Source of the DNA: Lumbricus terrestris
Lineage: Eukaryota; Annelida; Clitellata; Crassiclitellata; Lumbricidae
Length of the DNA stretch: 64,000 nucleotides
Assembly: GCA_949752735.1 (NCBI GenBank)
Contig: OX457040.1
Location: forward strand, 4,927,870 to 4,991,869
Direction of reading: 5' to 3'
The position numbers and the translations under genes were made by a program. How positions within the stretch are numbered: position 1 is the first letter of the stretch; each line of letters starts with the position of its first letter. Positions 1 through 10,900 of this stretch are shown here, piece by piece. Under the pieces are notes generated by a model. It was not told where the DNA came from. It ran no database searches and saw only the letters and a program-made list of their open reading frames with translations.

Positions 1-430
1 AAAGTAACATATGAAGCACTGCAGGAAAATCAAAATGGCGGACAAAATGGCGGCCAGAATCCTAAATGGCTATAAGTGAAGTCATGTATGCAATGGAAAC
101 ATAATTTCAGAGTCTAAATCAACATTATCGAGGTCAAGGAATGCAATGGAACCAATGTCACATATCTGGCACTGCCCGAAAATCAAAATGGCGGACAAAA
201 TGGCGGACAGAATATTAAAATGGCTATTAGTGAAGTCATATGTGCAATGGAAATATGATCGCAGGGTCTAAATCAGCATTTTCGAGGTCAAGGAATGCGA
301 TGGAACCAATTTCACTTATATTGCGCTGCAAGGAAACCACAATTGGGATAAAATGGCGGCCAGATTCTTGAATTGGCTATCAGTAAAGTTCTGTATCTAA
401 TGAAAATATGATTTAATAATTTCTTGGTCA
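1..430. repeat. Tandem repeat, about 153-bp unit, 2.6 copies
   Basis: The word GCACTG/GCGCTG with its downstream block recurs at 16, 169 and 323, giving a period of 153-154 bp; the third unit decays after about 410. The first two units hold paired AAAATGGCGG words about 12 bp apart and the third holds one, which resemble the YY1 recognition sequence (AAAATGGCGGC). The shared GAGGTCAAGGAATG block is also repeated. The array probably continues beyond the left edge. No coding potential is evident. Confidence 0.85.
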
Positions 431-1050
431 AATAATTTCATGAAAGCCACGTTCTATATGTAGCATTGAGCCTATTGTGCAATGAAATTATCATATTATC
501 TAGTCGCAATTTTTAGTAGTATGTGATTTCACTGCAGTTTAACTATTGCTGTCATTATATATGTGCCATATTCATACTTCAATGTTTCATAACTTGATCT
601 ATCGATAGTTTCAATGTTTCATGACTTGACAGATAAAAGGTAAACAGTCTATTCAGGTCTTGTTGCTGTCAATGCAATTGCGTTCAAGTGTCCATGGCAA
701 GATCGCACTTCGACAGCATTAGGGCTTGATGCTATACTTGCTAACTTCGCGTCATTTTCTGTATACAATTTCATTTATTCATCCTAATTTTCTGAAACCA
801 AAACGATTGATAAGGAGACATTGTAAGTAACAGCAAGACACTCGTGTGTAAAGCATGCATAATGCTATGTTTAAAAATTCCTGAGTAAAATAGTTAGGAC
901 TTGGTACATTTTCGTACTTTATAGCTGATTTGGGAGCATGAATAACTAATGAAACTATATGCATTCTGTGCATAAAACATATTTAGGAAAGTCATGGTAG
1001 CGATTTCTTCAGCTATTTTCAGGGAATAAAATTTCCGTGAAAAACCGAGA
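431..1050. other. No gene or repeat recognised
   Basis: AT-rich sequence with a local repeat of a TTTCAATGTTTCAT-like phrase near 577-620. Reading frames are short and look random. Nothing else supportable. Confidence 0.5.
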
Positions 1051-1055
1051 TGGGG

Positions 1056-1095
1056 TATTTTTTTACCCCCCCCCCGGTGACCCTATAAGGGTTAA
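1056..1095. repeat. Possible terminus of a piggyBac-type MITE
   Basis: The sequence runs through a C tract into GGTGACCCTATAAGGG and then TTAA at 1,092-1,095. On the minus strand this reads TTAA-CCCTTATAGGG, the format of piggyBac ends (TTAA target, CCC start). I could not find the opposite end in the window, so this is a solitary or degraded end. Confidence 0.35.
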
Positions 1096-1234
1096 GTTTA
1101 ACAACATTACAAAAGAGGATAAGGACTACATTTCCACACCCTTAATATGTAATTATTAAATTTTATATTTATTTTTCAATCGCGGTGAAACCCAGATGTA
1201 AGGTTATGCACAATCATTTCGACGCAAACGAATA

Positions 1235-2210
1235 TACAGGGTGGGCCAAAAAAAGTAATCCCCTAAGGCGTTTTGTCAATATCTTGGCCAAAAATAGGAA
1301 TTTTTCAAATCCAGTTTTTCGGGCTTGAAGGTAATTCATATCTACGTAGAATAGCCAAACTTCATCGCCATATATGAAACAGAACAACAGTTATATCACT
1401 TTTAGTGAGGCCACCCACCGTTTTTTGACGATTCAAAAACGCGACGCAACAAAAAGTAACAAAAAAGCAATTTAATTATTCTGGCCAATATCTTGGCCGG
1501 AAGTAAGAATTTCGAAATGAAATTTTACAGGCTTAAAGACAATTCATATCTGCACATGGTGATCAGATTCTATCAACATATTTCAAACAGAACAAAAGTT
1601 ATGGCACTTTTAAGGAGACCACCCACCGTTTCTTGACGATTCAAAGACGTAACGCAGCAAAACGTAGCAAAAACACGATTTTAATAAGTCTCATCTCAAA
1701 TAATTGTTATCAAATAGGCTTTGATAATGCCAGATGATCATTATTATTACTATTTAAGAAAGGAACAGAGTACCAGCGTAGCTGCACGTCACTGAGAATT
1801 CACTTAGCAAATGATAATCAAATTGGTAAATAAGAAATCGGTCAGATTAATCAACAGGTCCATCAAGAACTTTGCAAAGAGACTCAAAAGAAGTTTTGGC
1901 ACGGGTGGTGGGCACATTGAACACAAGTTGTGAATCACTATCAATTTCAGTTCCAAACAGTTATTTGAGATATGACTTGATAAAGTCGGGTTTTTGTTAC
2001 TTTTTCTTGCGTTACGTTTTTTAATCGTCAAAAACGGTGGGTGGCCTCACTAAAAGTGGTATAACTTTTGTTTTGTTTGAAATATTTTGATGAAATCTGG
2101 CCATCATGTGTAAATATGAATTGTCTTTAAACCTGTAAAGTTTCATTTTGAAATTCTTACTTCTGGCCATGATAATTATTAGCAAGAAACCTAATTTTTG
2201 TTGCGTTTCG
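1235..2210. repeat. Direct plus inverted repeat block with mariner-like start
   Basis: A TA followed by CAGGGTGGGCCAAAAAAAG at 1,237 is the kind of end seen in Tc1/mariner elements. Two direct copies of a roughly 200-bp unit follow (about 1,255-1,445 and 1,470-1,665), each ending in a GACCACCCACCGTTT/GCCACCCACCGTTTT block. A third copy at about 2,000-2,180 lies in inverted orientation (AAACGGTGGGTGGCC). The facing copies could form a long hairpin with a 300-bp loop. I see no matching right terminus and no transposase. Confidence 0.6.
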
Positions 2211-2456
2211 TTTTTGAATGGTATCATAATTGAAGGACTGAAGATGACAATTCATCAGTCTATTAAACAGCAGTATACTGTCATTCTATTGAAATGCATA
2301 AGTGCACAAGGTCCTTTAGTTTACTGTGATAGAAAGTAGTTGCAAACATCCGCTTTGTCGTTTAGTTAACGAGACATACGTACCTCAATAATTCTAAATC
2401 CGGACAGAGGATGATATATAATTTTTAGTAGAACGATGACACGATCGATGATCGAT

Positions 2457-2690
2457 CATGCATGAGGTGTGATGGTGTAGTAGGTATGTTCGTCGCCTTG
2501 CAGTCGAAGGGTTGCAGGTTCGAATCGGCCTCAAGTCGTCGCGTAGGGACCTTGGGCAAGTCCTTCACTCGCAATATTGCTCAGCGCTTCGGCGTGAAAC
2601 TCCGATACAGTGTCCGCTCTGTAGTCGGGAACGCCTCTGAGTAGCTGTGTGAAGGGGCGCTACAACAAGTGCACATGCAAACATACACAG
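2457..2690 (+). mobile_element. tRNA-derived SINE with CORE-like body and LINE-type tail
   Basis: An A box TGGTGTAGTAG at 2,473-2,483 and a B box GGTTCGAATC at 2,517-2,526 are 44 nt apart, the normal spacing of a tRNA internal promoter. The body contains GACCTTGGGCAAGT, a block known from CORE-SINE/MIR-type elements. The 3' part (ACGCCTCTGAGTAG ... GAAGGGGCGCTA) matches the tail of the LINE fragments in this window. It is closely similar to the copy at 50,753. Inference: an RNA polymerase III transcribed SINE mobilised by that LINE. Small differences suggest an old copy. Confidence 0.85.
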
Positions 2691-3960
2691 TGTACGATGA
2701 CGACAATGTGTTGGATGGATAGTTGCTGCTTAACGACATTCACAAAGATGGTCATCGTTGCCCCCCCCCGTCCTTTTTCTTCTCTGGGATATTTAAATGG
2801 AAAAAATATTCCTAGGCTGCCACGCCGCTCAGGTTTTTAAATTTTTTTTAATTCATGGGTGCGAATAAGCGTAATTCCAATGTCATCGGTTTTTTCCAAT
2901 TTGCGTGATACTCTCATTGTAGGTGCAAGCGATGTTGATGTCCTAAAAACATTTACTTACTTACCTTCCTGCTTACTTATAACTCTAAAAACAACAACTG
3001 TCCATTGTTAATAAGCATCGTTTAACTCACATTTCGAAATAACAAATATCTGATGATTTATTCAGTGCTTTTGAATGAAATGATTTTCCTGCTACTCAAA
3101 TCTTTTGACTGCATGAATCAAGGAAACTCAGCTGATACGAAAATCAATCGCAATTATAAAGCAAATTTTAGGATGTAGTAAAGTTGATATGTACAGGCGA
3201 GATCATCCCATGCGTGGCTAAAATTCTCTACGTGCGACACCTTTAAAACTGTATCGACTGTTGCTATAAATAATTTTGTTCCATTGCCAAAGTTATTGTA
3301 ACAACACTGAATAAGTATTTTAAGTTCTTCTTCTTGAATTCTTAAACAATTGTTTCCACATTTTTACTGACATGCTTGCTGCTGCTGAATCTATTTAAGA
3401 TGTTAGATAAGTTTTTTTGTTATTATTAGTCCAAAGAGTAACGCCTTCTATGACAACTAAGGCCGTAGTCGACAATAAAACAATTATCTGTTGTAGGATG
3501 CTGTAAGCTTATTTTAACCATTCTGTAAAGTTTTTTTTCGTGAATATGAATTTTTTTGAAAAATCAATGTGGGTAAACACTATAATTTGCAGCACTGTAA
3601 CTAAGAAAAGAAGTAATAAAAAAATCGCGACTGCTCAGGAGGATAATTCCGAAATCTGTCGATGATTATGTGAACGAAGGACGTTGTTACCAAATGTTAA
3701 TTCGAAAAACCGGTATTGTACGATTATAAAAATAAAGTTAAAGTCGTTAAGTTCATTGACAAAACATCTGAATAAACTGTTTGCTGATGCTACGGACGAT
3801 TGCAAAAATCATTGTAGGCTACATATCAAAAATTACAATTGTTAAATTATCTAGTCATCGTAATAAAAGATTAGACACTGAAATGGGCTTGGCTAAAGCC
3901 TTAGTTTTTCATATTAGACTTTTTAGAATCTGCTTGAGCTAATGAGAATTCAGTCGTTCA
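2691..3960. other. No gene recognised
   Basis: Around 2,727-2,775 (GCTGCTTAACGAC onwards) there is weak similarity to the dispersed repeat at 47,960 and 57,810. ACACCTTT, the complement of the recurrent AAAGGTGT word, is at about 3,237. The rest is AT-rich with only short random frames. Confidence 0.45.
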
Positions 3961-3978
3961 CGAATAGAGTTTTTTTAG

Positions 3979-4084
3979 TCTATGGATGGATGTATCCGAT
4001 TTGACCAGGGTCTATGACAACAGAGGCCGTTACCCTGGACAGAAATTTGCTCGGCATATTACAGCACTTATGAGCAAGGTACTG
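3979..4084 (-). mobile_element. Short structured retroposon, copy 1
   Basis: A block of about 105 bp, also present at 35,427-35,521 and 54,101-54,211 on the plus strand. On its own strand it begins near TACCTTGCTC, holds two potential stems (TTGCTC/GAGCAA and CCAGGGT/ACCCTGG) and ends in an ATCCATCC-type tail. It may be a 5'-truncated 3' end of an unidentified LINE, or a SINE. No product is encoded. Confidence 0.6.
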
Positions 4085-4117
4085 AACCAGTTTTTTTATT
4101 TTGTCGTCCGAATATAA

Positions 4118-4215
4118 TAATTATATAGAAATGAGTTGAATAATTAAGGGTGTGCAATCTGAGCGGTTAAGTTTTAATAAAATATGAAAATCAAGCCCTA
4201 GATCATTTGCCCTTT
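4118..4215 (-). repeat. Dispersed repeat, pair with 25,160-25,255
   Basis: Read on the minus strand, this segment (GGGCTTGATTTTCATATTTT ... TTGCACACCCTTAATTA) matches plus-strand 25,160-25,255 over roughly 95 bp with scattered substitutions. The element is unidentified. Confidence 0.55.
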
Positions 4216-4279
4216 TGCAGGACTCTTTATAACGTGCAGTTCTACACAAAATGAGCAATTGTAAAATGCGTTTGTGCAT

Positions 4280-4352
4280 TTGCGCCACTGAATCTGTGAG
4301 CGGCGCTATATAAATGTTCAATTACTATTACTATTACTATTACTATTTGTGG
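4280..4352 (+). mobile_element. LINE 3' tail fragment
   Basis: GCGGCGCTATATAAATGTTCA followed by a TTACTA microsatellite. The GCGCTATATAAAT word and microsatellite end are the signature of the second LINE family in this window. Only the last tens of bases are kept. Confidence 0.65.
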
Positions 4353-4899
4353 AAGCAGTCATGTGCAGCGGAAATCATTAGAAAAATGTACTTGCTGGCC
4401 GGTTTGCAGCGATGCAGTGAAAAATAACAAGGAAGGTTAAATAAATAAATTAGCGAAGCTGATGACTAAAAAAGGTATTTTTCGTCACCGACTTGCGATA
4501 TTTCTCTGGCAAATTCGTCTGATTCAGAGAAGGAGGCTGACGAGAATCAGGTGATTGTAACACTTGCATATTAAAGAGCTGAAGATCTTCAAGGACTAAA
4601 CATCGCATCGTCCTGCGTTCTGCTTTATAAAGGACGACTCAGCCTTCCATTCACTGGACGACGTTGGCGAGCGAATTGTTGAACAGAATCGAAACTTTGC
4701 ATGGCTGACAGACATTTAAATTTAATAAGTTGTCATTATTGAGATTATTTTCTTCTGTTAATAACACCGAGTCGTTGGAGACTTTGTATTAAGTTAACAT
4801 TCTCGGTTGCTGATATTTATATATAATTATAATGATGATGAAAGTTGTTAAAAGGTGTGTAAAAGCAAGCGCACATTCTTTATTATAATTATTATATAT

Positions 4900-5057
4900 C
4901 ATGGTCATTCAGAGACCCTGCGCTCTCTTTGTAAAAATCCTCCTCAGGCTTTCCTCTCTCTTCTTAAGTTTCATTTGGCCACGCTGAGGTTGGGAGCGCC
5001 TCTGAGTAGACTCTATGAAGGGGCTATAAAAATGCATCTAATGAATCAATGAATGAA
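4900..5057 (+). pseudogene. LINE ORF2 C-terminal remnant and tail
   Basis: A short frame ends in a hydrophobic C-terminal stretch like that of the other LINE fragments. It runs into GGGAGCGCCTCTGAGTAG and AAGGGGCTATAAAAATGC with a GAATCAATGAATGAAT tail. This is the conserved 3' end of the second LINE family, heavily 5' truncated and without RT motifs. Confidence 0.6.
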
Positions 5058-5199
5058 TTTTAGCAACCCTCCCCTTCAGTACCCAAGTGTGACATCATAG
5101 CACGACGTCTTTAAATAGTAACCAATCAGAGAATAACGTAAGATTTATTATCCCTAAACGACGCATGTTTTTTATTCGCTATCCTATCCATTGCATTAT

Positions 5200-5245
5200 G
5201 CGATTGTAGTGCCAGTCCAATGACTGAAGAGAGGAGGAGGTTGTC
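5200..5245 (-). repeat. Fragment of palindromic MITE family
   Basis: On the minus strand, TTAGCGACAACCTCC and CATTGGACTGGCACTAC correspond to the GTCGCCCTCC ... GGGACTGGCACTG block found at 17,378, 47,990, 57,835 and 63,089. It is short and diverged. Confidence 0.45.
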
Positions 5246-5429
5246 GCTAACCTCATCTAAGTAATAAAACAGCGTCGAAAAGCAGTTTGCCTAGTCTAAC
5301 CAGATCAAAATAATCCGTCGATTCCTGTAACTTATCTGGAACCCTGGATAAAGAAACACTCTCTGAGCCGTAACACCGGAACTAATTTAACTTCCATCGT
5401 CGAATCTCATTACCATAAGCCATGGCTTT

Positions 5430-5705
5430 TTGTGCAATCCCCGACTCCCTGCCCCGTAGATCGTGTCTCTCTGAGGCCACTAGCAAACCACACCGTCACT
5501 CTTTGGCTAGCACATCTGAAATCTAATTTAAACCACCACCTTCTACATACCTTTCCTTTACCAAGGACGTCATATGCATCCCCAGTCCCTGTCCCCATGG
5601 ATCGTGTTTCCTTCTTAGCCATTGGCAAACGACATAGTCGCTCCTTGGTTAGCTTCTCAGCGATCGTTCTGATGAGGTAGGATTCGAATCCACAACATCC
5701 GCCGA
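5430..5705 (+). repeat. tRNA-like dispersed repeat, two partial copies in tandem
   Basis: Two partial copies begin near 5,435 and 5,577 with a CCCCRTRGATCGTGT-type block. The second holds TAGCTTCTCAG at 5,650 and GATTCGAATC at 5,681, which resemble pol III A and B boxes. Their spacing, about 31 nt, is shorter than the 43-44 nt of a tRNA. Related copies are at 62,375 and 63,600. Reading frames here overlap on both strands and look incidental. Confidence 0.55.
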
Positions 5706-7560
5706 TCGCGACAGTTTAAAGACATCTTATAAGAATAAAGGTCTTTCACGTCGACAGAAATTTCACTCGTATCTTACGATCAATTCATTACAACCATGAT
5801 GCAGCTAATGTGGAATAGGTCAAGTGTCGATTGGTTATTTGTTTATTTCTCACTAGCTGTGATGCCCGGGGCTGACCTGGAAATGTCCTTTCGCAGGTTG
5901 AGAAGCCGTGCTAAGAAAACAAACCAAAAATATTGTATGACGCAGAGTATATATATAGCGTTAGGAAGCTCCGCATTAAAGGTGTATAAGTTGAACATCA
6001 AAATAAATCTTACCTTATCGTTTCCATTCTAGCGACATCTTGTGACCCTGAGTGGACTATGGGGGCACAATTTATGCTAATAATTGTAGATTTTTATAGG
6101 TCCATGTCAATATTAATAAGTTGCAAAGTGCGAATTCTAGTACTAGGTGCAACCAAAATTCTTATAGGAATTTCTTATGACCTGAAGCAATTGAAGTATC
6201 TTTTTCGGAAATTACTATCCCAAATAAGCCAGAGACTTTGATGAATAAAAGGTTAAATTTATCCATATAAATATTCGCGAGGTGTTCTATGCATGTAGAT
6301 ACGTACCATTCCCTCCCATGAAAATTAAATTTGCAACAATTACCCACCCAGAAAAATCGTCAGGTGTTGTTTTTAAATGTGTCAAATTAGCTAGCAAGAG
6401 GCAAACGGTTGACGTAAATATAGCGGAAACCGAATACGGCGGGAATTATTTATAACGCAAGATTAAGCGTCTTAAGGTGTAGAATCAGAGAGCTGTCCGG
6501 TTGAGTTCTTAGTGCTGACAGCATTGCGAGGGTTTTACCAGGGTCGTCCATTAGGTGCGGTGCACCGAATGCCCTGAGGCCTAAGCCGAGAGTGTAGTTC
6601 CTATTGGCCAAATGTCTTATGCGAGTGCAGCGAGTTTCAGTGTTACTTACCGGGGATATAGAGCTATAGGCCTAAACCTTTTGAAAAATAAGTAAGTGTA
6701 AGAAAACATTAATTAAAAGTGTTGCTACCATAAAAACCCTAATATAGGATGATATAAATTTCTATATGATATATACAAGTCTTACTTACATGTGGCCGTT
6801 GCTTTTGAAAAACCAACGGCCGCTCGAACGACGCTATGCCTCTGCGGTAACACTTTGCACCGACACTCGAAGAAGGCTTAAACACGACCCTGGTTTTTAC
6901 GTTTACTCTGCTTGAACTTCGGGAAAATTCTTTCTGTCTACATGTATTACTTGCCCAGAGCTGAACTTCTTGTTCTTAATGAACACCTTTAGGCTATAAC
7001 GACAAGAGCATTTTTAATAGACCCTCAGACGGTAGAGTATTAAGTCTTGCAAACACGCCAAACAACCACTAGGCTACTTATAGAGATACTTTTGCAAAGC
7101 CAGATGATGACTGTGTAAAAAATGCAATTACACATATATTTAAAAGACTGGGTGTACTATTATAAGGGTGTCTTATTATAATGCGTATTTACTCAATGTT
7201 AGCGACATATAACACTTGTCGGGACCATTAACATCAATTTTACTTTAACGTTTAAATAAAAACAACTTTCTATATTCTATATGAGTAATATTTCTTCGCA
7301 CAATCATTAATTTTCTGCTATTGATGATCGCGTCTAGTCTACTGAGAACGTGAGCTCACACAGGGCCATCAGATTGCAATGCTAATTTAAGTATCCCGAA
7401 GACAAACCATGAAATCAACTCTTATAATGAGGAATAGTCAAAACTCGTTTAAAATTATTTCATATCCGTTCACTACTAAAGCTGGAAATTCCTTATTTTG
7501 TTAACATTAATATTCGACAACTTTCTCTTAATAATATTACCAATGCATTTTTGCTATGTT
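5706..7560. other. No gene recognised
   Basis: AT-rich DNA with only short frames on either strand. AAAGGTGT occurs near 5,981 and related AAGGTGT near 6,474. A CpG-richer patch at 6,780-6,910 has no sustained frame. I see no repeats shared with the rest of the window except these words. Confidence 0.45.
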
Positions 7561-7571
7561 AACATGATACG

Positions 7572-7916
7572 ACAGTGAGGTACTTCACTGGCTCCCTATT
7601 CGCCAGCGTATTGAGTTCAGGGTAGCTGCATTGGTATGGCGATGTTGTCAGGGCCTCGCCCCAATTTACCTCAGAGAGCTATGCAGCTTTACATTGGGTA
7701 TCCAAGGACGTCGTCAGCTACGCTCTGCTGATAAGGGAGTCCTCTTAGTTCCTTTTGCTCGTACTACTACCATGAAAAATCGAGCCTTTTCTGTGGTTGG
7801 ACCAGTGGTCTGGAATGGCCTTCCTTTTGAGCCACGCTTACACCCTGGGACTCTACCAGGATCCTTCCTTACTAAACTTAAAACTATTCTTTTTGGAGTC
7901 GGGAGCGCCTCTGAGT
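7572..7916 (+). pseudogene. LINE ORF2 C-terminal fragment (old copy)
   Basis: The frame reads EVLHWLPIRQRI, then a C-terminal region with SADKGVLLVPFARTTTMK and FSVVGPVVWNGLP, the typical tail of CR1/L2-group reverse transcriptases. It is truncated at the 5' end and holds no RT catalytic box. It ends in GGGAGCGCCTCTGAGTA, where a full-length minus-strand LINE begins. The missing rest of its tail resumes at 11,672 (GTAGTTTTTTCTTGAAGAAGCGCTATATAAAT in effect), so this copy was split by the later insertion. Confidence 0.8.
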
Positions 7917-10900
7917 AATGTAATGTAATGTAAATCTTCGAGAATTTCTCAGCGCCCACAAAAGCCACGTCAGGGAGACCAGCTTATTCACCGGCGCTAT
8001 ATCAAATCAAGTCCGCAATAGCCAGAGCTGCCGTTTTCGTTCCGGTGCCAGGTCAAAATCCGGGGAGGTCAAGCCGAGGAGACAGCGTGGTGCTACGGTG
8101 GTTGTCGGTGATGGTGGTGGTTGGGTGATGGAACCTGATTGGAATCTGGATAGGATAGGTTGAAGAGTTCGGTTTTCAGTCGTGAATGGAATGCAGCAGA
8201 GGAGAGTGCAAGCGGAGGAGAGGTTGAATTATTGTTTGGAGGTGAGACTGCAGGAGAGATAGGAGAGTGAGCGAACATGCGGAGGTATGTTGGGAGTCCG
8301 TTCCAAAGAGCTGGTGCAGCGTAGACTAAGGAGCGGTCGCAGAATTTCAGAGAGGATGATACTGGAGGCCGAGAGAGAGAAAGATATGATGATGAGCGCG
8401 TAGACCTGTGCGGTTGGATGGTGATTAGTTGACGAATGTAGGAGGGCTGAGAGGTTTGAAGAGCGTTGTAGGTTACAGAAACAATTTTGTAATGGATGCG
8501 CTGAGAAACTTTTAGCCAATGAAGAGACTTGAGAACAGGGGTTATGTGGTGATGTTTGGGCGTCTTAGTGACTGCGCGGGCAAGAGCATTCTGGATAGTT
8601 TGGAGGCGTTTAATTTGAAGAGAATCTATTTCATGGAAGAGCGAATTGCAGTAGTCGAGTTTGGAATGAACTATTGAGGTGGCTATTGTGCAGGCGGTCT
8701 TGTAATTTAGAATTGGACGCAATCGACGGAGGTCGCGGATGTGCATATAGCAGGTGCGGGATAGCTGGGTGATGTGGTCAGAAAAAGTAAGGTTTTTGTC
8801 AAAAATGACTCCGAGATTGCGGACAGGAGAAGAGTATGGCGTAGGAAGAGTTGGGTCTGTTTGAGAAAAGTCAGAAGGATAGTCTAGTTTGTTTAATTGC
8901 TCGCGTAGGCCAATGATGAGAAATTCTGTTTTTGAGGGGTTGAGGCAGAGCAGATTAGCGGTCATCCAGGCTGAAATCTGAGTGATTGTGTTACGTAGCT
9001 GATTTAGTGCGTCTGAGAAGGAGCGAGGGGAGAAAGATATGAATAGTTGAGTGTCGTCGGCATAGAGGTGATGATCAGCAGAGGATGATGAAATGAGTTT
9101 GCTGAGTGGGGAGGTATAGAGAATGAACAGGAGAGGACCAAGGACTGAACCTTGAGGGACACCACAGGTGAGGATTTGTTGATTAGATGAGTGACCAGAA
9201 GCGCTAACGATGAAAGAGCGTGAGGAAAGGTATGATTTGATCCATGAGAGGGCAGTGCCAGAGATTCCAAAGACAGAGGAGAGGCGATTGAGAAGAATAG
9301 CATGATCTATTGTGTCAAAGGCTGCAGAGATGTCTAAGAGGCACAGACAAGAGACTTGTTGACGGCCTATCGCCATCACAAGCTTGTTGTAGAGCGAGGC
9401 CAGGAGTGTTTCGGTAGAGTGATGCTTAGTGTAGGCAGACTGGTTTGGGTTTAGAAGATTGTTGGAGATGAGGTAACTGTTGAGACGAGAGAGGACAATC
9501 CGTTCGGAGAGTTTGGATAAGAATGACAGATTTGAAATTGGACGATAGTTGGATAGGAGTTCTTTGTCCAGAGATGGTTTTTTGAGAAGTGGTTTAACAA
9601 CTGAGTCTTTGAAAAGCGTAGGGAAGGTACCGGTTGAGAGTGACAGATTCATGAGCTTGGTTATCGTGGGAGCAAGAAGGGCTACACAGTCTTTTAGCAA
9701 AGATGTTGGGATTGGGTCAAGGTCGCATTGCTTGTTTTGAGAGGCCTGAATGAGGGTGATAATTTCTGCTTCGGTAGCAGGCTCGAAGAGGTTGAAAGAT
9801 ATTGTAGGTGGCAAAGTTGCGTCTGAATAGGAAGAGTCGGTTTGCGTGCTGGTAGATTTCGATAAGAGAGTCTGTAGTGAGAGACGAAGGGTGGAAACTT
9901 TGTCAGTGAAAAAGGATGCGAAAGAGTCAGCAATGGACGCAGATGGGATTGAGTTCGGAAGGGGGTGAGAGGTGCCGCGGTGAAGAAGATTGTTTACAGT
10001 TTTCCAGAGATTTCGAGGGTTGGATGAATTTGAATGAACAAGAGATGACAGGTAGCGTTTTTTGGCTGAAAGAAGTTGGCTGTGGTATCTATTTGTCAAG
10101 GTTTTGAGTTGTTTCAGGATAGAGTCGTCGCGTGTACGCCTGTAAACTCGTTCCAGGCGACGGCGCGACGATTTGAGGGCTTGAAGAAAAGAATTGAACC
10201 ACGGATTTTTTGCCTGAGTTTCTGGTTTGGTGATGATAGGAGCGTGCTTGTTGAGGAGTTCGGACATGGTGCAGTTGTAAGCAGACAGGAGATCATTTAG
10301 GTCTGTTGGAGGGTTGAGAAGAAGGGAGGAAGATTCAAGGTCGAGTTTGAATGCATCAAGGTCGATGGAGCTGATGCGGCGGAATGAGCATTGTTTGGGT
10401 GGAGGGCGAGGAGATGGTTCGATATTGAGTTGAGTGAAGATAGGGTAATGATCAGAGGGTGTGTTGAATTCACGGCTGAGGATCGGTGATAGGACGGATG
10501 AGACACAGGAAATGACTAAGTCAAGAATATGGCCATATTTCTGAGTTGGGAAAGAAACATGTTGGGTCAGATTGAAAGCAGTCAGAGTGGAAAGGAACTG
10601 ACGTACAGATGGAACGGCGGGGGTGTCGACGTGGATGTTGAAATCGCCAGTGATGACAAATTCATGAGGTGTTGTTACAGCGACAGATAGAAATGAATTG
10701 AATTCTTCGAGGAAATCACTGTTATTTGCAGAGTAGGATGATGACGTAGGAGGTCGGTAGACATTGAAGATGGTTAGTTTAGATTTTGGCAGTTTGAGTG
10801 TGATTGAAGCTGATTCGAAGGTTTTGTAAGAGTAAGTGGGTGATGCAAGAACAGTTGCTGGTTCGCGGATTAGGAAGGCAATTCCGCCTCCAATATTGGA

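Noticed and set aside
8229..10506. Many 60-100 codon frames on both strands
   Set aside because: They are shadows of the intact 1,100-residue LINE protein in other frames.
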